Shown: piece after piece, positions 47,041 to 57,615 of the stretch | How the letters are laid out: each line of letters starts with the position of its first letter | Numbering within the stretch: the stretch's first letter is position 1 | Origin: Spodoptera frugiperda | Taxonomy: Eukaryota > Arthropoda > Insecta > Lepidoptera > Noctuidae | DNA: 64,000 bases | NCBI RefSeq assembly: GCF_023101765.2 | Contig: NC_064231.1 | Location: forward strand, 8,384,501 to 8,448,500 | Reading direction: 5' to 3' | Notes under the pieces: generated by a model | Databases searched by the model: none | What the model saw: the letters and a program-made list of their open reading frames with translations, nothing else | What the model was told of the DNA's origin: nothing | Made by a program: the position numbers and the translations under genes

Positions 47041-47301
47041 GTAATTTTAAAAACTAAAAAACCCGACTGCGTTTCTTTATAATATTTAAATGAAAAATCC
47101 CTAAAACAAGAAAGTCATCGTAAAATTGAAGCAGTCGGGACCCATTCTAAATATGAAAACTTAGTGAGGGCACATACTTACGGCTGGCTTTTTAGAATGG
47201 GTCCCGACTGCTTCAATTTTACGATGACTTTCTTGTTTTAGGGATTTTTCATTTAAATATTATAAAGAAACGCAGTCGGGTTTTTTAGTTTTTTAAATTA
47301 C
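47041..47301. mobile_element. Hairpin with two near-perfect 110-bp arms
   Basis: The left arm 47,041-47,150 (including AAAAAACCCGACTGCG and GCAGTCGGGACCCATTCTAA) is repeated inverted at 47,192-47,301 around a 41-bp loop. ACCCGACTGCG recurs, inverted, at 47,833-47,843 as CGCAGTCGGGT, so the hairpin is probably one end of the larger unit 47,041-47,845. No coding capacity. Confidence 0.8.
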
Positions 47302-47340
47302 CTTTTTTATTTTATGGTATTTTAGTTTTATTATTTTTAT

Positions 47341-47710
47341 ATTTTGATATATCTAGTGTCACTCTCACAGTAAATACGAATCAAACGACCCCTATCAAGC
47401 AGAAATCCATCAAGTCGTTCAGGCTAGAGAGTGAGAAATATTCGAATTTGGCGCCAAAATTCCGCCATTTTGTTTTTTTATTATTTTGATATATCCAGTG
47501 TCACTCTCACAGTAAATACGAATCTAACGACACCTCTCAAGTCAAAATCCATCAAGCCGTTTAGGGTAGAGAGTGAGAAATATTCGAATTTGGCGCCAAA
47601 AATCCGCCATTTTGATTTTTAAATATTTTGATATATCCAGTGTCACTCTCACAGTAAATACGAATCTAACGACACCTCTCAAGCCAAAATCCATCAAGCC
47701 GTTTAGGCTG
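47341..47710 (+). repeat. Tandem repeat, 142-bp unit, about 2.6 copies
   Basis: Units start at 47,341, 47,483 and 47,625 with ATTTTGATATATC, then AGTGTCACTCTCACAGTAAA and AAATCCATCAAG. The first two units contain the perfect palindrome TTTGGCGCCAAA (47,447-47,458 and 47,589-47,600) followed by CCGCCATTTTG. The third unit is cut off at CAAGCCGTTTAGGC. Units 2 and 3 are nearly identical and unit 1 is more diverged. Short frames inside are incidental. Confidence 0.85.
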
Positions 47711-47729
47711 CAGGGCGTGCCAAACAATT

Positions 47730-47805
47730 ATACATACATACATACATACATACATACATACATACATACATACATACATACATACATACATACATACATA
47801 CATAC
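47730..47805 (+). repeat. CATA microsatellite, about 19 units
   Basis: An uninterrupted TACA run ends at CTCTCG. The open frames with IHTYIHTY or MYVCMYVC residues across it are products of the repeat. Confidence 0.95.
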
Positions 47806-47832
47806 TCTCGAAAAACATAACCCTCCTTCTGG

Positions 47833-47843
47833 CGCAGTCGGGT
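47833..47843 (-). repeat. Right end motif of the 47-kb composite
   Basis: CGCAGTCGGGT is the inverse complement of ACCCGACTGCG at 47,061-47,071. Confidence 0.6.
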
Positions 47844-47845
47844 AA

Positions 47846-48659
47846 AAATTAGCATATTTAGGCACCCTCTATAGGTATTGGTAATCATACATTATATTAC
47901 ATAAATCTCAAAAATATTATGGATCTGAAAAATATTAAGAACCCATTTGGGAACTTTCTTTTTACCATCATTACATTGCTTCTGTGTGCTGCAAATACTT
48001 CTTTGAAGTACCTATATATCAAACAATATTTTATTTTATAAATAAATACATTTCATTAACGAATGGGCCAATTTTCGTCAATACATTTAAAAGCATCGAT
48101 AATGTTCGATTGCTAAAAGCGTTTTCAGAATACTTTATAGATTAAAAATGAATGGTACGCAATAAAAGGCAGGCCTTAGGCGATATTGGCCTCAATGTGT
48201 GGTGTACCGCATGGGCCATAAAAATCAAAATTGCTTGATAAAATCGAGTGCAGTGTGGAGGACGGGGACTATTGCCTGCAGGCGTTTGCAAACATCCTTA
48301 TTGAGAATACAAAGACTCGTGTTTTTGTCATCTTAAACACATAGCAGAATGTGATTGAATATATTTTTGTTTTGTTTTTTTTTTATTTGAAGATGTATTT
48401 TGCCGAAATCTTTTTGATTTAAGAAAAAATATAAATAAAAAAAAACAATTTAAAAACGCTTAATAAACAAAGTAGCCGTATTTGTTTTTGTCCAAAATAA
48501 AACCAAACAAACTTCCAATAGATCCCAGGGAATCCGTTAAACTTTATGATAGCGAAAATTCAAAAGAAACTTTTGAACGAAAGTCGCTAATTTAATGTCT
48601 GGCCGTTTTTCTAAAAGACGAATAGCAGATCGTGACAAGTTTTGTTTTCTAAATAAGAG
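47846..48659. other. AT-rich unique DNA, no gene seen
   Basis: Nothing supportable. Confidence 0.4.
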
Positions 48660-48791
48660 GTCTGTTAAAGTTTGTGTGCGGGGCGTACCAGCAGCATCGG
48701 GGCCCGCTTGTTACGTCACCGCGGGTCGATAGAGGGGCGCACCCTGCGGCTGAACAACGGCTCCACAACGACAAATTCACCAACTTTTAAT
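48660..48791 (+). other. GC-rich island, possible short exon
   Basis: About 110 bp (CGGGGCGTACCAGCAGCATC ... GAACAACGGCTCCACAACGA) are strikingly GC-rich in AT-rich surroundings. One plus frame (from about 48,669) reads VCGAYQQHRGPLVTSP and onward to a stop at TTTTAA near 48,791, with mixed, protein-like composition. A different frame is open to 49,118 but becomes Phe/Leu/Cys-rich after the island. There is no strong acceptor: TTTTCTAAATAAG at about 48,645-48,657 is the best candidate. I do not recognise the peptide. Confidence 0.25.
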
Positions 48792-49352
48792 ACTTTTATA
48801 CATGCTTCTTGTTATCAAAATTCCTCCCTCTATTATCTTGTAAATGTCCTCGAGAAAGGTATTGAAACTGACCCAAGACTTTGCATAGTTTCCTTTCCCT
48901 TCTGTTTGCCTCCCATGTACCCTTTGCCCTGTCTGTTATCTGTTTACTTAATTCGTTTCTTTTCTTTCCAGGTAAGTTTCCTGTTTGCTGACTTCATTAG
49001 GAAACGAGAAGTTGTATACTGTCGAAGAAATTTCGGAACCCTTCGGAAACAAAAGGTACTTTATACTTTGGCTTATTACACTTTATGTGTTCTCACGCGC
49101 CGTTGTACTTTGTTTTAAGTGTAAAGTTTAAATTACGGAAAGAATATGAATAAATATTTTAAAATACTACATAATAAATGCGTTCTATATTATATTAATA
49201 AAAATAAATACAAAACCTCCATCGTTAAACGTAAAAGTGTGGTGAAAACAAAAAGCAGAGAGTGCATTCGTCGTTTATTTAAATAACTCCTGTATTTTTT
49301 TTTTAAATAATAACTTTGAGGCAACATTACGTCATGTACACAAGGAATAAAA
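48792..49352. other. AT-rich unique DNA, no gene seen
   Basis: Nothing supportable. Confidence 0.4.
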
Positions 49353-50093
49353 TCGACACCAGCAATTTATACTACGCTAACTCGAAATTTGGAAAAACTT
49401 TTTTTATGCCAAGTTGCTTAAAATGTGTGTTTACATACGTCAAAAAAAATTGAGAAGAAATATGCAAAAATAAGAAAGTTACAAATCTTATAAAACGCTA
49501 AGTAAAGGTACTTTTTGAAATCACTCGATTTATATTACGCCAACTATTATTAGCGGAGTGTGCGCGGGGTTCACTTTGGTCAAAATCTGTGCAACACTGC
49601 GCTAACTCATAGTTAGCGTAGTTTAGTGCGTTCATGTGTATAATTGTTCGTTTGTAAAATGAACGACTTAGCGACTTTTACATAGTAAATACTTATGTGT
49701 TAACATATTAATTAGTTTATTAATGGTACGTTGACTATTCTTTTTGTAAGTAAGTACATGTTCTTTATAAAATATTGAAATATGCATCAGATGATTGATC
49801 ATGCACTACGACGCCCCGTACTACACTACGCTAACGTTAGTTAGACGTGTATAAGATGTAATATTTTTTTGGTAAATTACGTTTATATACGGCTAACTTG
49901 CGCTAAATCAAAAAATAGAAATAATTAAGGAAATATAAATATGAGATATTACAATGAATAAATTAAATATTAAGTATACCAAATTTCAAAAAAGTATCTT
50001 AATTAATGTAAAAGTTATCACGTTTTTCCCTTTAAACGCCTCTACTGTAAAGTACGCTTTTTGAGTTAGCGCAGTATAAATTGCTGGTGTCGA
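49353..50093. mobile_element. TIR DNA transposon, nonautonomous, 741 bp
   Basis: TCGACACCAGCAATTTATAC at the left and GTATAAATTGCTGGTGTCGA at the right are inverted repeats of 31 bp with one mismatch. The interior carries many copies of ACGCTAAC/GTTAGCG (near 49,373, 49,597, 49,614, 49,829 and 50,065), as expected for subterminal transposase-binding sites. There is no transposase frame. The target-site duplication could not be read. Confidence 0.8.
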
Positions 50094-51188
50094 AATGATC
50101 CTACAAAGTAAACACTGAACAAAAAGAGTGCAAAATAAAATGCGACTTAATTATAATGTTACTGATATTTTACGCAATCAAAGACCCAGAGTATATTTTT
50201 TATGTTGTGTTTAACACATAAAAGAATATTATGTTACAAAGTTAATTTGCCATAAACTTCCGCTTGAATTTTAAGATCTGTGAGTAATAAAATGAGGAGG
50301 TTTTGAGCATACTATGCGTGACCATATTACAGATAAAAAATAAATACTCGTACCACAAATCAATGCTTTTTTTTTCTTTTTTTAAGTGGACGGACGAATC
50401 AATGTCTAGGTATCGGTTGACATGGGTTAAGAATTGTGAACTGTTGTAATATAAGGAGTAGGTATGATTTTTTAACAGAAGTCAATATAACTTTTTGAGA
50501 TCATGGCCTTTCTTTGTACCTCTCACTCAAATACAACTGTCCAGATTTTGATAGAATTTTGCAAAAATAAAATGCAATTACATTGCACGACGTCTGTGAA
50601 AAGAATTAATACACGAACAAACACAAGAAGCTAGTTGAGTAAAACAATCTCGTAACCAAAAACCAATTCATAATAATCTAACATCCAACCACATTCATAA
50701 CACAAACGGATGTATGTAAGCAGGTAATTTATTTCACGTACATTCGGTGCCCCATCTGCTGTCAGGTGTTTCAATTGCGCTCTGAACACATTTCATCTTG
50801 AGAGCCTCTACTTGGATTTCAGCTAGACAGAAATGCCATGTTTATACGTAATAGTATGTATTAATCAAAGAAGATATTTGGCAAAGTATAATGTATTATG
50901 AAGAGGTTTTTTTTTGTTTAAAATATAGGTTTTTTTTTGAGGTTCTGTACGTGTATGTTTTAGTATTGTGGGACAAGTTAATTATACGGATTGTTAAGAT
51001 GTACATACGTGCGAATCGTCTTCTAAAACTGTAATCTTTTCTTTGAAAAAGAGTAACCTAAGGAGTTTCTTGCTCGTTCTTCTCGATAGGAATCAACACT
51101 TTAAAATGAGCAAATAACTTCACTAGAGGACTGGTTGTCAGACGGACATTTTGTTTTAATATTAATATTTGCTTTGATGTTCAAAAGT
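50094..51188. other. AT-rich unique DNA, no gene seen
   Basis: Nothing supportable. Confidence 0.4.
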
Positions 51189-51232
51189 GCCTTCCCGTTC
51201 TATTTGAAATAAATAATTTTGAATTTGACTTT
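51189..51232 (+). repeat. LINE-type tail fragment
   Basis: GTTCTATTTGAAATAAATAA followed by TTTTGAATTTGACTTTGA is the simple-repeat tail I associate with moth LINEs. The body is absent. Confidence 0.5.
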
Positions 51233-51433
51233 GAAGCTGTGATTCTTATGCAGCCAGGCAGTCTACTGGAGATGAAATTATAAAAATATTCCTTTAAAAT
51301 TATTTTGAAGAGACAAGTTCGAGATAAAAATTCGAGATAAAAAAGATATTCTTCCACCGGGACCATAATATTATCTACTAGGTTATATTGTAATGTAACA
51401 ATTCTAAATGTAACGGTTCTAATTTAATAACAA

Positions 51434-51731
51434 GGGTGCTTTTCTACCAGAAATGTGTCATGTAGCTATGCTACGAAGATGTAATAGCTAAGCTGTTAAA
51501 ATATGTAAACGTTAAGCTATATAGCTGTGCGAGGAAGATGCGCAGCTCGAGTATGCAATGTATCGATAGTAGAGTAGCCATCCATAGCACACATCTATAG
51601 CACTTATCTTTCTATAGAAAAAATTGCTTAGCTGAGTCCGTTTCCACTAGTGCTAAGCTATGTGTACCAATAAATATGTTTGGTGGAACCCAAACGCAAC
51701 GTAGCATAGCACATCTCTGGTGAAAAGTATT
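51434..51731. mobile_element. hAT-like MITE, copy 2 (about 298 bp)
   Basis: GGGTGCTTTTCTACCAGAAA at the left and CACATCTCTGGTGAAAAGTA at the right are inverted relatives. The interior is full of AGCTATGCT/TAGCATAGC words. It matches the ends of the element at 28,829-28,992 but is longer inside. A frame on the minus strand is incidental. Confidence 0.65.
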
Positions 51732-52718
51732 TTTCCTAATATTGATATGAAATAAAAACTTTTTTAATCCCCTTAACGTCATTGTGGCTAGCACAATGGT
51801 AATAAATTAAATTAATCTTCATGAATCACATATTGTACGAGTCAAAACTCAATAAATAAAAAAACTTTATATGACATAAATTGATGTCATAAGTTTTTTT
51901 GATCGAATACTTTTATTGAATAACAATGGATACTAGTTTGATTTAACTTAATAATAGAAGTGCCAAGTCGAAATAAGTTGTATAGAACATTAATAATTTT
52001 AGTTCATAAAATAATTTATTATATTAATTTTGTGCCTTATGAAATTTTGTCACGATTAGTTTCAGCTTATGGATTATCATGAAAAAATAACTTAACTAAC
52101 TCTTTAAACATAAGTTTTCAGTGTAAATAACAGAAATAAACAAGCAATATTTAGTCATTTGAGTGCCTCGTCTGGAAAAAAAAATGATTTGTGTTACAAA
52201 TAAGGTACATAGGTTTTTCTGCCTATCTGATCGTAATACTATCTTTGTATTGCATCACACTTACAATATATCTAATTAGTGAAATGAGTAAAAATAACTT
52301 TTAAAGTAAATACATAATTTAATAAAAAAGCTTCAGATATTGGATCAGCCGTTCTCAAGTTATGCTCTTGCTTACACATATACTAAACTACTTAACAATT
52401 TAACTTTTTTATAACATTGCCTCGGATTCGCGATGATGAGTGTCTATTTAACCGAACTAAAGTAATTTGACTATTTTTTGTAACACTACGGATCATCAAA
52501 TTTGGGTTCTCTTGGGTTAGCAAAAAGTGCTAATGTGCTTCTCTATTAACTATGAAATACTGTGGGACGGAGTATGGAAGTGTGGTGTTATGTTAGTTAT
52601 GTTTTATCCCTCTGCTTAGGAAACCTAATAAAGTCGTCAGTGTTGCATTACTAGTATGTAGTGAAAGATAATATAAATCTGATCTGTAAGCAATGCCTAT
52701 AAGTTATTTTATTTGCAA
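51732..52718. other. AT-rich unique DNA, no gene seen
   Basis: Nothing supportable. Confidence 0.4.
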
Positions 52719-54036
52719 CTAGCTTTTGCCCGCGACTTCGTTCGCGTGGAATAGTGACTTCCGGCAAATTTTTGGTTTTAACCACATAGTTCCCGATCTC
52801 GCGGGATCTCTTCAAAAATGAGATGTGGAAGATATTCCAGGGAACTCTTCAAAAATCAACATAATGAGCTCTGCGTTTGAATTTAATAGATGTATACTCA
52901 CTTAGGGCATTGAAAAAATAGTTTAAAAACGGACTTAAACTAACTTAAAACTAAAGAAAGCTACGAATTACGAATTTATAACAATTAAAAAAGAAACTAT
53001 ATTACAACCTATCCTCTATGCTATAATAACCAAGCTTAAACTAAATAATTTAAAAGAAACGACTTAAATCTAATCTAATTAATTTATAAATTAGACTTAC
53101 AATTTTATTAAAAAAACTAACTACAGTAACTACTAATAATCGATATCAAACTAAACCTACGTTAAATAGTTTAACCAAAAAACCAGAAAAACCCAACAAA
53201 TAAACTTATTAATTGACAAATACAACGAAACCAATTTAGAATATACGAAACAGCAGGACCACTACAGACAAATAATATAATCATACGACTATAATATAAT
53301 ACACTTTTTCTACGATAGTACCGAAGCGCTCGGCCGATACCCAACCAAATGAATGTAACGAAACCATAGCGCGATCTATTTCGATCCCAACGCCATCTAT
53401 CGAGGATAAAGACAACTTGGATTATTTATTTATACTCCGTTCGGGCATTTTCTTTGGACTAAAAGTTTAATTATATTGATATTATTTTTTTCATACCTTT
53501 TTACTATTTATTTACTTTTTTTCGATGAATTAAAACAATAACATGAACCGAAGTCGTGTAACGATCGACATAGAATTATTTATAAATAATTTATTTCTTA
53601 TTTTTTGATTTTTGAAATAAAAATATATCTATGTCCTTTCTAAGGTTCTAAACTATATCTGTACCAAATTTCAACCAAATCCGTCAAATAGTTGCGGAGA
53701 TTAATGGTATAAGCATAGAATGTTCGACGTGATTCTTTAATTTGACATAACTTTTTTATTTATGAACCGATTGACATGAAACAAACACTAAATGTAAATT
53801 TAAGCATCCCACAATATATTCGTGAAAACCGCATCCAACTCGGATCAGCCGTTTCTGAGATTAGCGCGCACAGACGAACAGACAAACAGACAAACAGACA
53901 AACAGACAAACAGACAAAAAAAAGTTAATTACATTTTTGGGTTCGACATCGACATAACAATAACCCCTGCTATTTTTTTTATTTTTATTTTCAATGTACA
54001 GACAGCACTTTTCTACGATTTTATTATATGTATAGA
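52719..54036 (-). mobile_element. Helitron, nonautonomous, copy B (1,318 bp)
   Basis: This is the minus-strand copy of the family. The 3' end is at 52,719 (CTAG, with CGCGACTTCGTTCGCG hairpin nearby) and the 5' end at 54,036 (TCTATACATATAATAAAATC on minus). It has one 150-bp unit where copies A and C have two, but it retains the TTGGTTTCG bases missing from copy A. The 5' flanking base is T rather than A. The long frame at its left end (53,822-54,085) is chance sequence around the ACAGACAA microsatellite. Confidence 0.87.
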
Positions 54037-54054
54037 AGATAAGGTATTTTTTGC

Positions 54055-54112
54055 AAAGTCACGCCTTTTATCGTTGAAAGGGTAGGCATAGGTGCCCATT
54101 TCGGCATGGCCG
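54055..54112 (-). repeat. tRNA-SINE tail fragment
   Basis: On the minus strand: CCTATGCCTACCCTTTCAAC, GATAAAAGGCGTGACTTTGC. This is the tail of the family at 42,901-43,184. Only the last 55 bp are present, directly beside Helitron B. Confidence 0.6.
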
Positions 54113-54176
54113 AAAAAATCCCGGTAATACTTAAGTTTACCTGTAATAGAGCATGCACACTACATAATGTTACTAA

Positions 54177-54515
54177 AATTTTATTGGTTACTTGACAAAA
54201 AGTATTGGACGTTTTTTTTTATTGGAATGTACGGCGGATAGTCAGTACTGAAAATTGTGTACTAACAAGTTTTATATTGTAAATTTTAACACTAGCGTTA
54301 GCAGTTTTCGATAGTGAATTTCTAATAAACAAACTTTTTACTTTAATTTTATTGGTTACTTGACAAAAATGATTGCTCTGTGGTCACTCTTGTAATAATT
54401 GGAATGTATAGCGGATACTTAGCTAAAATATGTTTAAATACTAATACAAATTTCATATTGCATTTTTTATTGCTATTGTTAGCACTTTTCGATAGTGAAT
54501 CTCTAATAAACAAAA
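54177..54515 (+). repeat. Diverged tandem duplication, unit about 170 bp
   Basis: TTTATTGGTTACTTGACAAA starts at 54,179 and again at 54,348. Both units then carry GGAATGTA..GCGGATA, GTTAGCA, TTTTCGATAGTGAAT and CTAATAAACAAA. They differ at many sites, so the duplication is old. Confidence 0.75.
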
Positions 54516-54773
54516 TTCTCTTATATTCAATAGTATCAAATTAATAACAACTAAACATATTAAGTACAGTTTTTACCCGCCCACCAAAACGGGTGGTTTC
54601 CCTAACTCTAAACGTTATTTACTCAACCAAAGCAGACGTATTATGTGTGTTGCGGTTTGGATGCGTCGCGAGGTCGCACTGCCAAATGTTTGCCGCCATA
54701 AGTAACAGTATTACACGAGAGATTTAACTATTTGCATGTAATTTAACTACTATTATATATGTATGTTGAACAT

Positions 54774-55036
54774 TAGACTGCCTCATTGGTCGAGTGGTCG
54801 CGAGTGCGACTGCCGGACAAGGGGTATCGGGTTCGATTGCCAGGTCGGGCAAAGTATTACTGATTTTTTTCGGTTTTCCCAATTTCTCAGTAATAGCACG
54901 GAGTCTGGAATTGTGTCCAGTATGGCAATAGGCTCACCCTCTGTTACATGGTACTTATAACACAAATGGTGAAAAGGGGGGTACGTTGTAATGTGCACCT
55001 TTACCTACCCTTTCGACGATAAAAGGCGTGACGTTG
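54774..55036 (+). repeat. tRNA-headed SINE, copy 2
   Basis: GACTGCCTCATTGGTCGAGT (A-box region), GGGTTCGATTGCCAGG (B-box with one change) and AAAAGGCGTGACGTTGC (tail) give a nearly full element. The flanks GAACATTAGA (before) and GAACTTTAGA (after) are a possible, slightly diverged target-site duplication. The frames across it are incidental. Confidence 0.8.
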
Positions 55037-56150
55037 CAATGAACTTTAGATTTAGTTTTTGATAGCTATAAAACTAAAACTATCAACAATTATAGGTAGA
55101 AAGAAAAGTTTCTCGATGTCTGTTTTCCTGTTTGTGTTATCGGTAACGCACACGCGTTTGTTGGTGGTAGTTATCAGGCCTGTGCAAACTTGGGGTAAAC
55201 TGGGTATATCTATGGCTTTTACTGGGGATTTGGCTTCCATAGGCTTATCCCTGGTCTACCTCATTGGTCAATTTCACGGGACTTGTTTATTGAACCTGTG
55301 CAAACATTTTATGGGGGTGACTTATGTTTATGGTTTGTGATGACGTTTTCAATTGCATACGTTGTTCCTTCTACTTCTTGTATATGTGAGGCTACCAAAC
55401 AAAGAGTTGATAGATTTGCTCTCAAAGTAGTCATCAGTTTTCAGGTCAATGTGACTTGCAGCACGCTGTTTACAAAAGTGTTCGATTTTTGAAAGAAGAC
55501 TAGCTCCTAATGCCGTGGAATGCATAACATAACTATTGAAAAATTGATGTTATATGTATACATACATACATAAACGCTTTTTTGGTATAAAAATGAATCC
55601 TAAACCAAATAACAGCAAATTTCAATTAATTTATTATGCGTTAAGTGTAGTTAAACTAAATAAGAAATGATCGCTTGAATGATTATAATATTTAGTCTCT
55701 GCGTTAATAATGATTTTATGGGTTTGCGATGTGCTCGTTAATTTACAGTTTACAATTCGCAACTTATGGCTGAAGACGATGAATCCATAATTTTATTGCA
55801 ATTATTTCATACTTTTATAGTACATCGAAACTGAACGAAACTATGTGCTTTTTAAAATATAATAATTTTTCTTATTAGCCCATTTTTGTGAGAAATACTC
55901 AGTCTCCTTTTTACCATTATCATTTCATCAATAAAAATCTAAAATTCTATAAAATAAGACTATTTTTAAGGACCGATATTACACTAAATTATTATTAACA
56001 CATTGAACGCCGTGGTGGTCACCGGTGACCGATGTTAGCGGAGGATTTGCTTTCAACAGTTTTCTATTGGTAGTCAAAGACTTAATAATAACAATTAAGA
56101 AAAAAGTGCAAACCCAATATCTATTATGTATGTATGTAAATATAAGTCTA
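55037..56150. other. AT-rich unique DNA, no gene seen; palindrome at 56,017
   Basis: The perfect 14-bp palindrome GGTCACCGGTGACC (56,017-56,030) sits in a GC-rich patch (ACGCCGTGGTGG) that may be an old repeat. The 93-codon frame at 55,059-55,340 resembles nothing I know. Confidence 0.4.
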
Positions 56151-57615
56151 TCTATACATATAATAAAATCGTAGAAAAGTGCTGTCTGTACATTGAAAAT
56201 AAAAATAAAAAAAATAGCAGGGGTTATTGTTATGTCGATGTCGAACCCAAAAATGTAATTAACTTTTTTTGTCTGTTTGTCTGTTTGTCTGTTTGTCTGT
56301 TTGTCTGTTCGTCTGTGCGCGCTAATCTCAGAAACGGCTGATCCGAGTTGGATGCGGTTTTCACGAATATATTGTGGGATGCTTAAATTTACATTTAGTG
56401 TTTGTTTCATGTCAATCGGTTCATAAATAAAAAAGTTATGTCAAATTAAAGAATCACGTCGAACATTCTATGCTTATACCATTAATCTCCGCAACTATTT
56501 GACGGATTTGGTTGAAATTTGGTACAGATATAGTTTAGAACCTTAGAAAGGACATAGATATATTTTTATTTCAAAAATCAAAAAAAAAAAAAGAAATAAA
56601 TTATTTATAAATAATTCTATGTCGATCGTTACACGACTTCGGTTCATGTTATTGTTTTAATTTATCGAAAAAAAGTAAATAAATAGTAAAAAGGTATGAA
56701 AAAAATAATATCAATATAATAAAACATTTAGTACAAAGAAAATGCTCTAACGGAGTATAGATAATTCTATGTCGATCGTTACACGACTTCGGTTCATGTT
56801 ATTGTTTTAATTCATCGAAAAAAAGTAAATAAATAGTAAAAAGGTATGAAAAAAATAATATCAATATAATTAAACTTTTAGTACAAAGAAAATGCCCGAA
56901 CGGAGTATAAATAAATAATCCAAGTTGTCTTTATCCTCGATAGATGGCGTTGGGATCGAAATAGATCGCGCTATGGTTTCGTTACATTCATTTGGTTGGG
57001 TATCGGCCGAGCGCTTCGGTACTATCGTAGAAAAAGTGTATTATCAGTCGTATGATTATTTGTCTGTAGTGGTCCTGCTGTTTCGTATATTCTAAATTGG
57101 TTTCGTTGTATTTGTCAATTAATAATAAGTTTATTTGTTGGGTTTTCCTGGTTTTCTGGTTAAACTATTTAACGTAGGTTTAGTTTGATATCGATTATTA
57201 GTAGTTACTGTAGTTAGTTTTTTTAATAAAATTGTAAGTCTAATTTTTTTTTTAATTAGATTAGATTTAAGTCGTTTCTTTTAAATTATTTAGTTTAAGC
57301 TTGGTTATTATAGCATAGAGGATAGGTTGTAATATAGTTTCTTTTTTAATTGTTATAAATTCGTAATTCGTAGCTTTCTTTAGTTTTAAGTTAGTTTAAG
57401 TCCGTTTTTAAACTATTTTTTCAATGCCCTAAGTGAGTATACATCTATTAAATTCAAACGCAGAGCTCATTATGTTGATTTTTGAAGAGTTCCCTGGAAT
57501 ATCTTCCACATCTCATTTTTGAAGAGATCCCGCGAGATCGGGAACTATGTGGTTAAAACCAAAAATTTGCCGGAAGTCACTATTCCACGCGAACGAAGTC
57601 GCGGGCAAAAGCTAG
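56151..57615 (+). mobile_element. Helitron, nonautonomous, copy C (1,465 bp)
   Basis: It starts TCTATACATATAATAAAATC after an A and ends GGGCAAAAGCTAG before a T. It contains two 150-bp units (56,613-56,762 and 56,763-about 56,910) like copy A, and the TTGGTTTCG bases like copy B. An extra AAT is present near 57,121. It faces copy B across 2.1 kb. No Rep/helicase frame. Confidence 0.88.

Noticed and set aside
47573..47888. Frames rich in IHTY or MYVC repeats
   Set aside because: Direct translation of the CATA microsatellite.
48672..49118. 148-codon plus-strand frame
   Set aside because: Only the first third is GC-rich. The remainder is Phe/Leu/Cys-rich from T-rich DNA, with no recognised domain. 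Another frame in the island looks more protein-like, so this one is probably chance.
55979..56410. 143-codon frame on the minus strand
   Set aside because: It lies mostly inside the left end of Helitron C and reads through the ACAGACAA microsatellite (TDKQTNRQTDKQT). Related frames appear in copies A and B.
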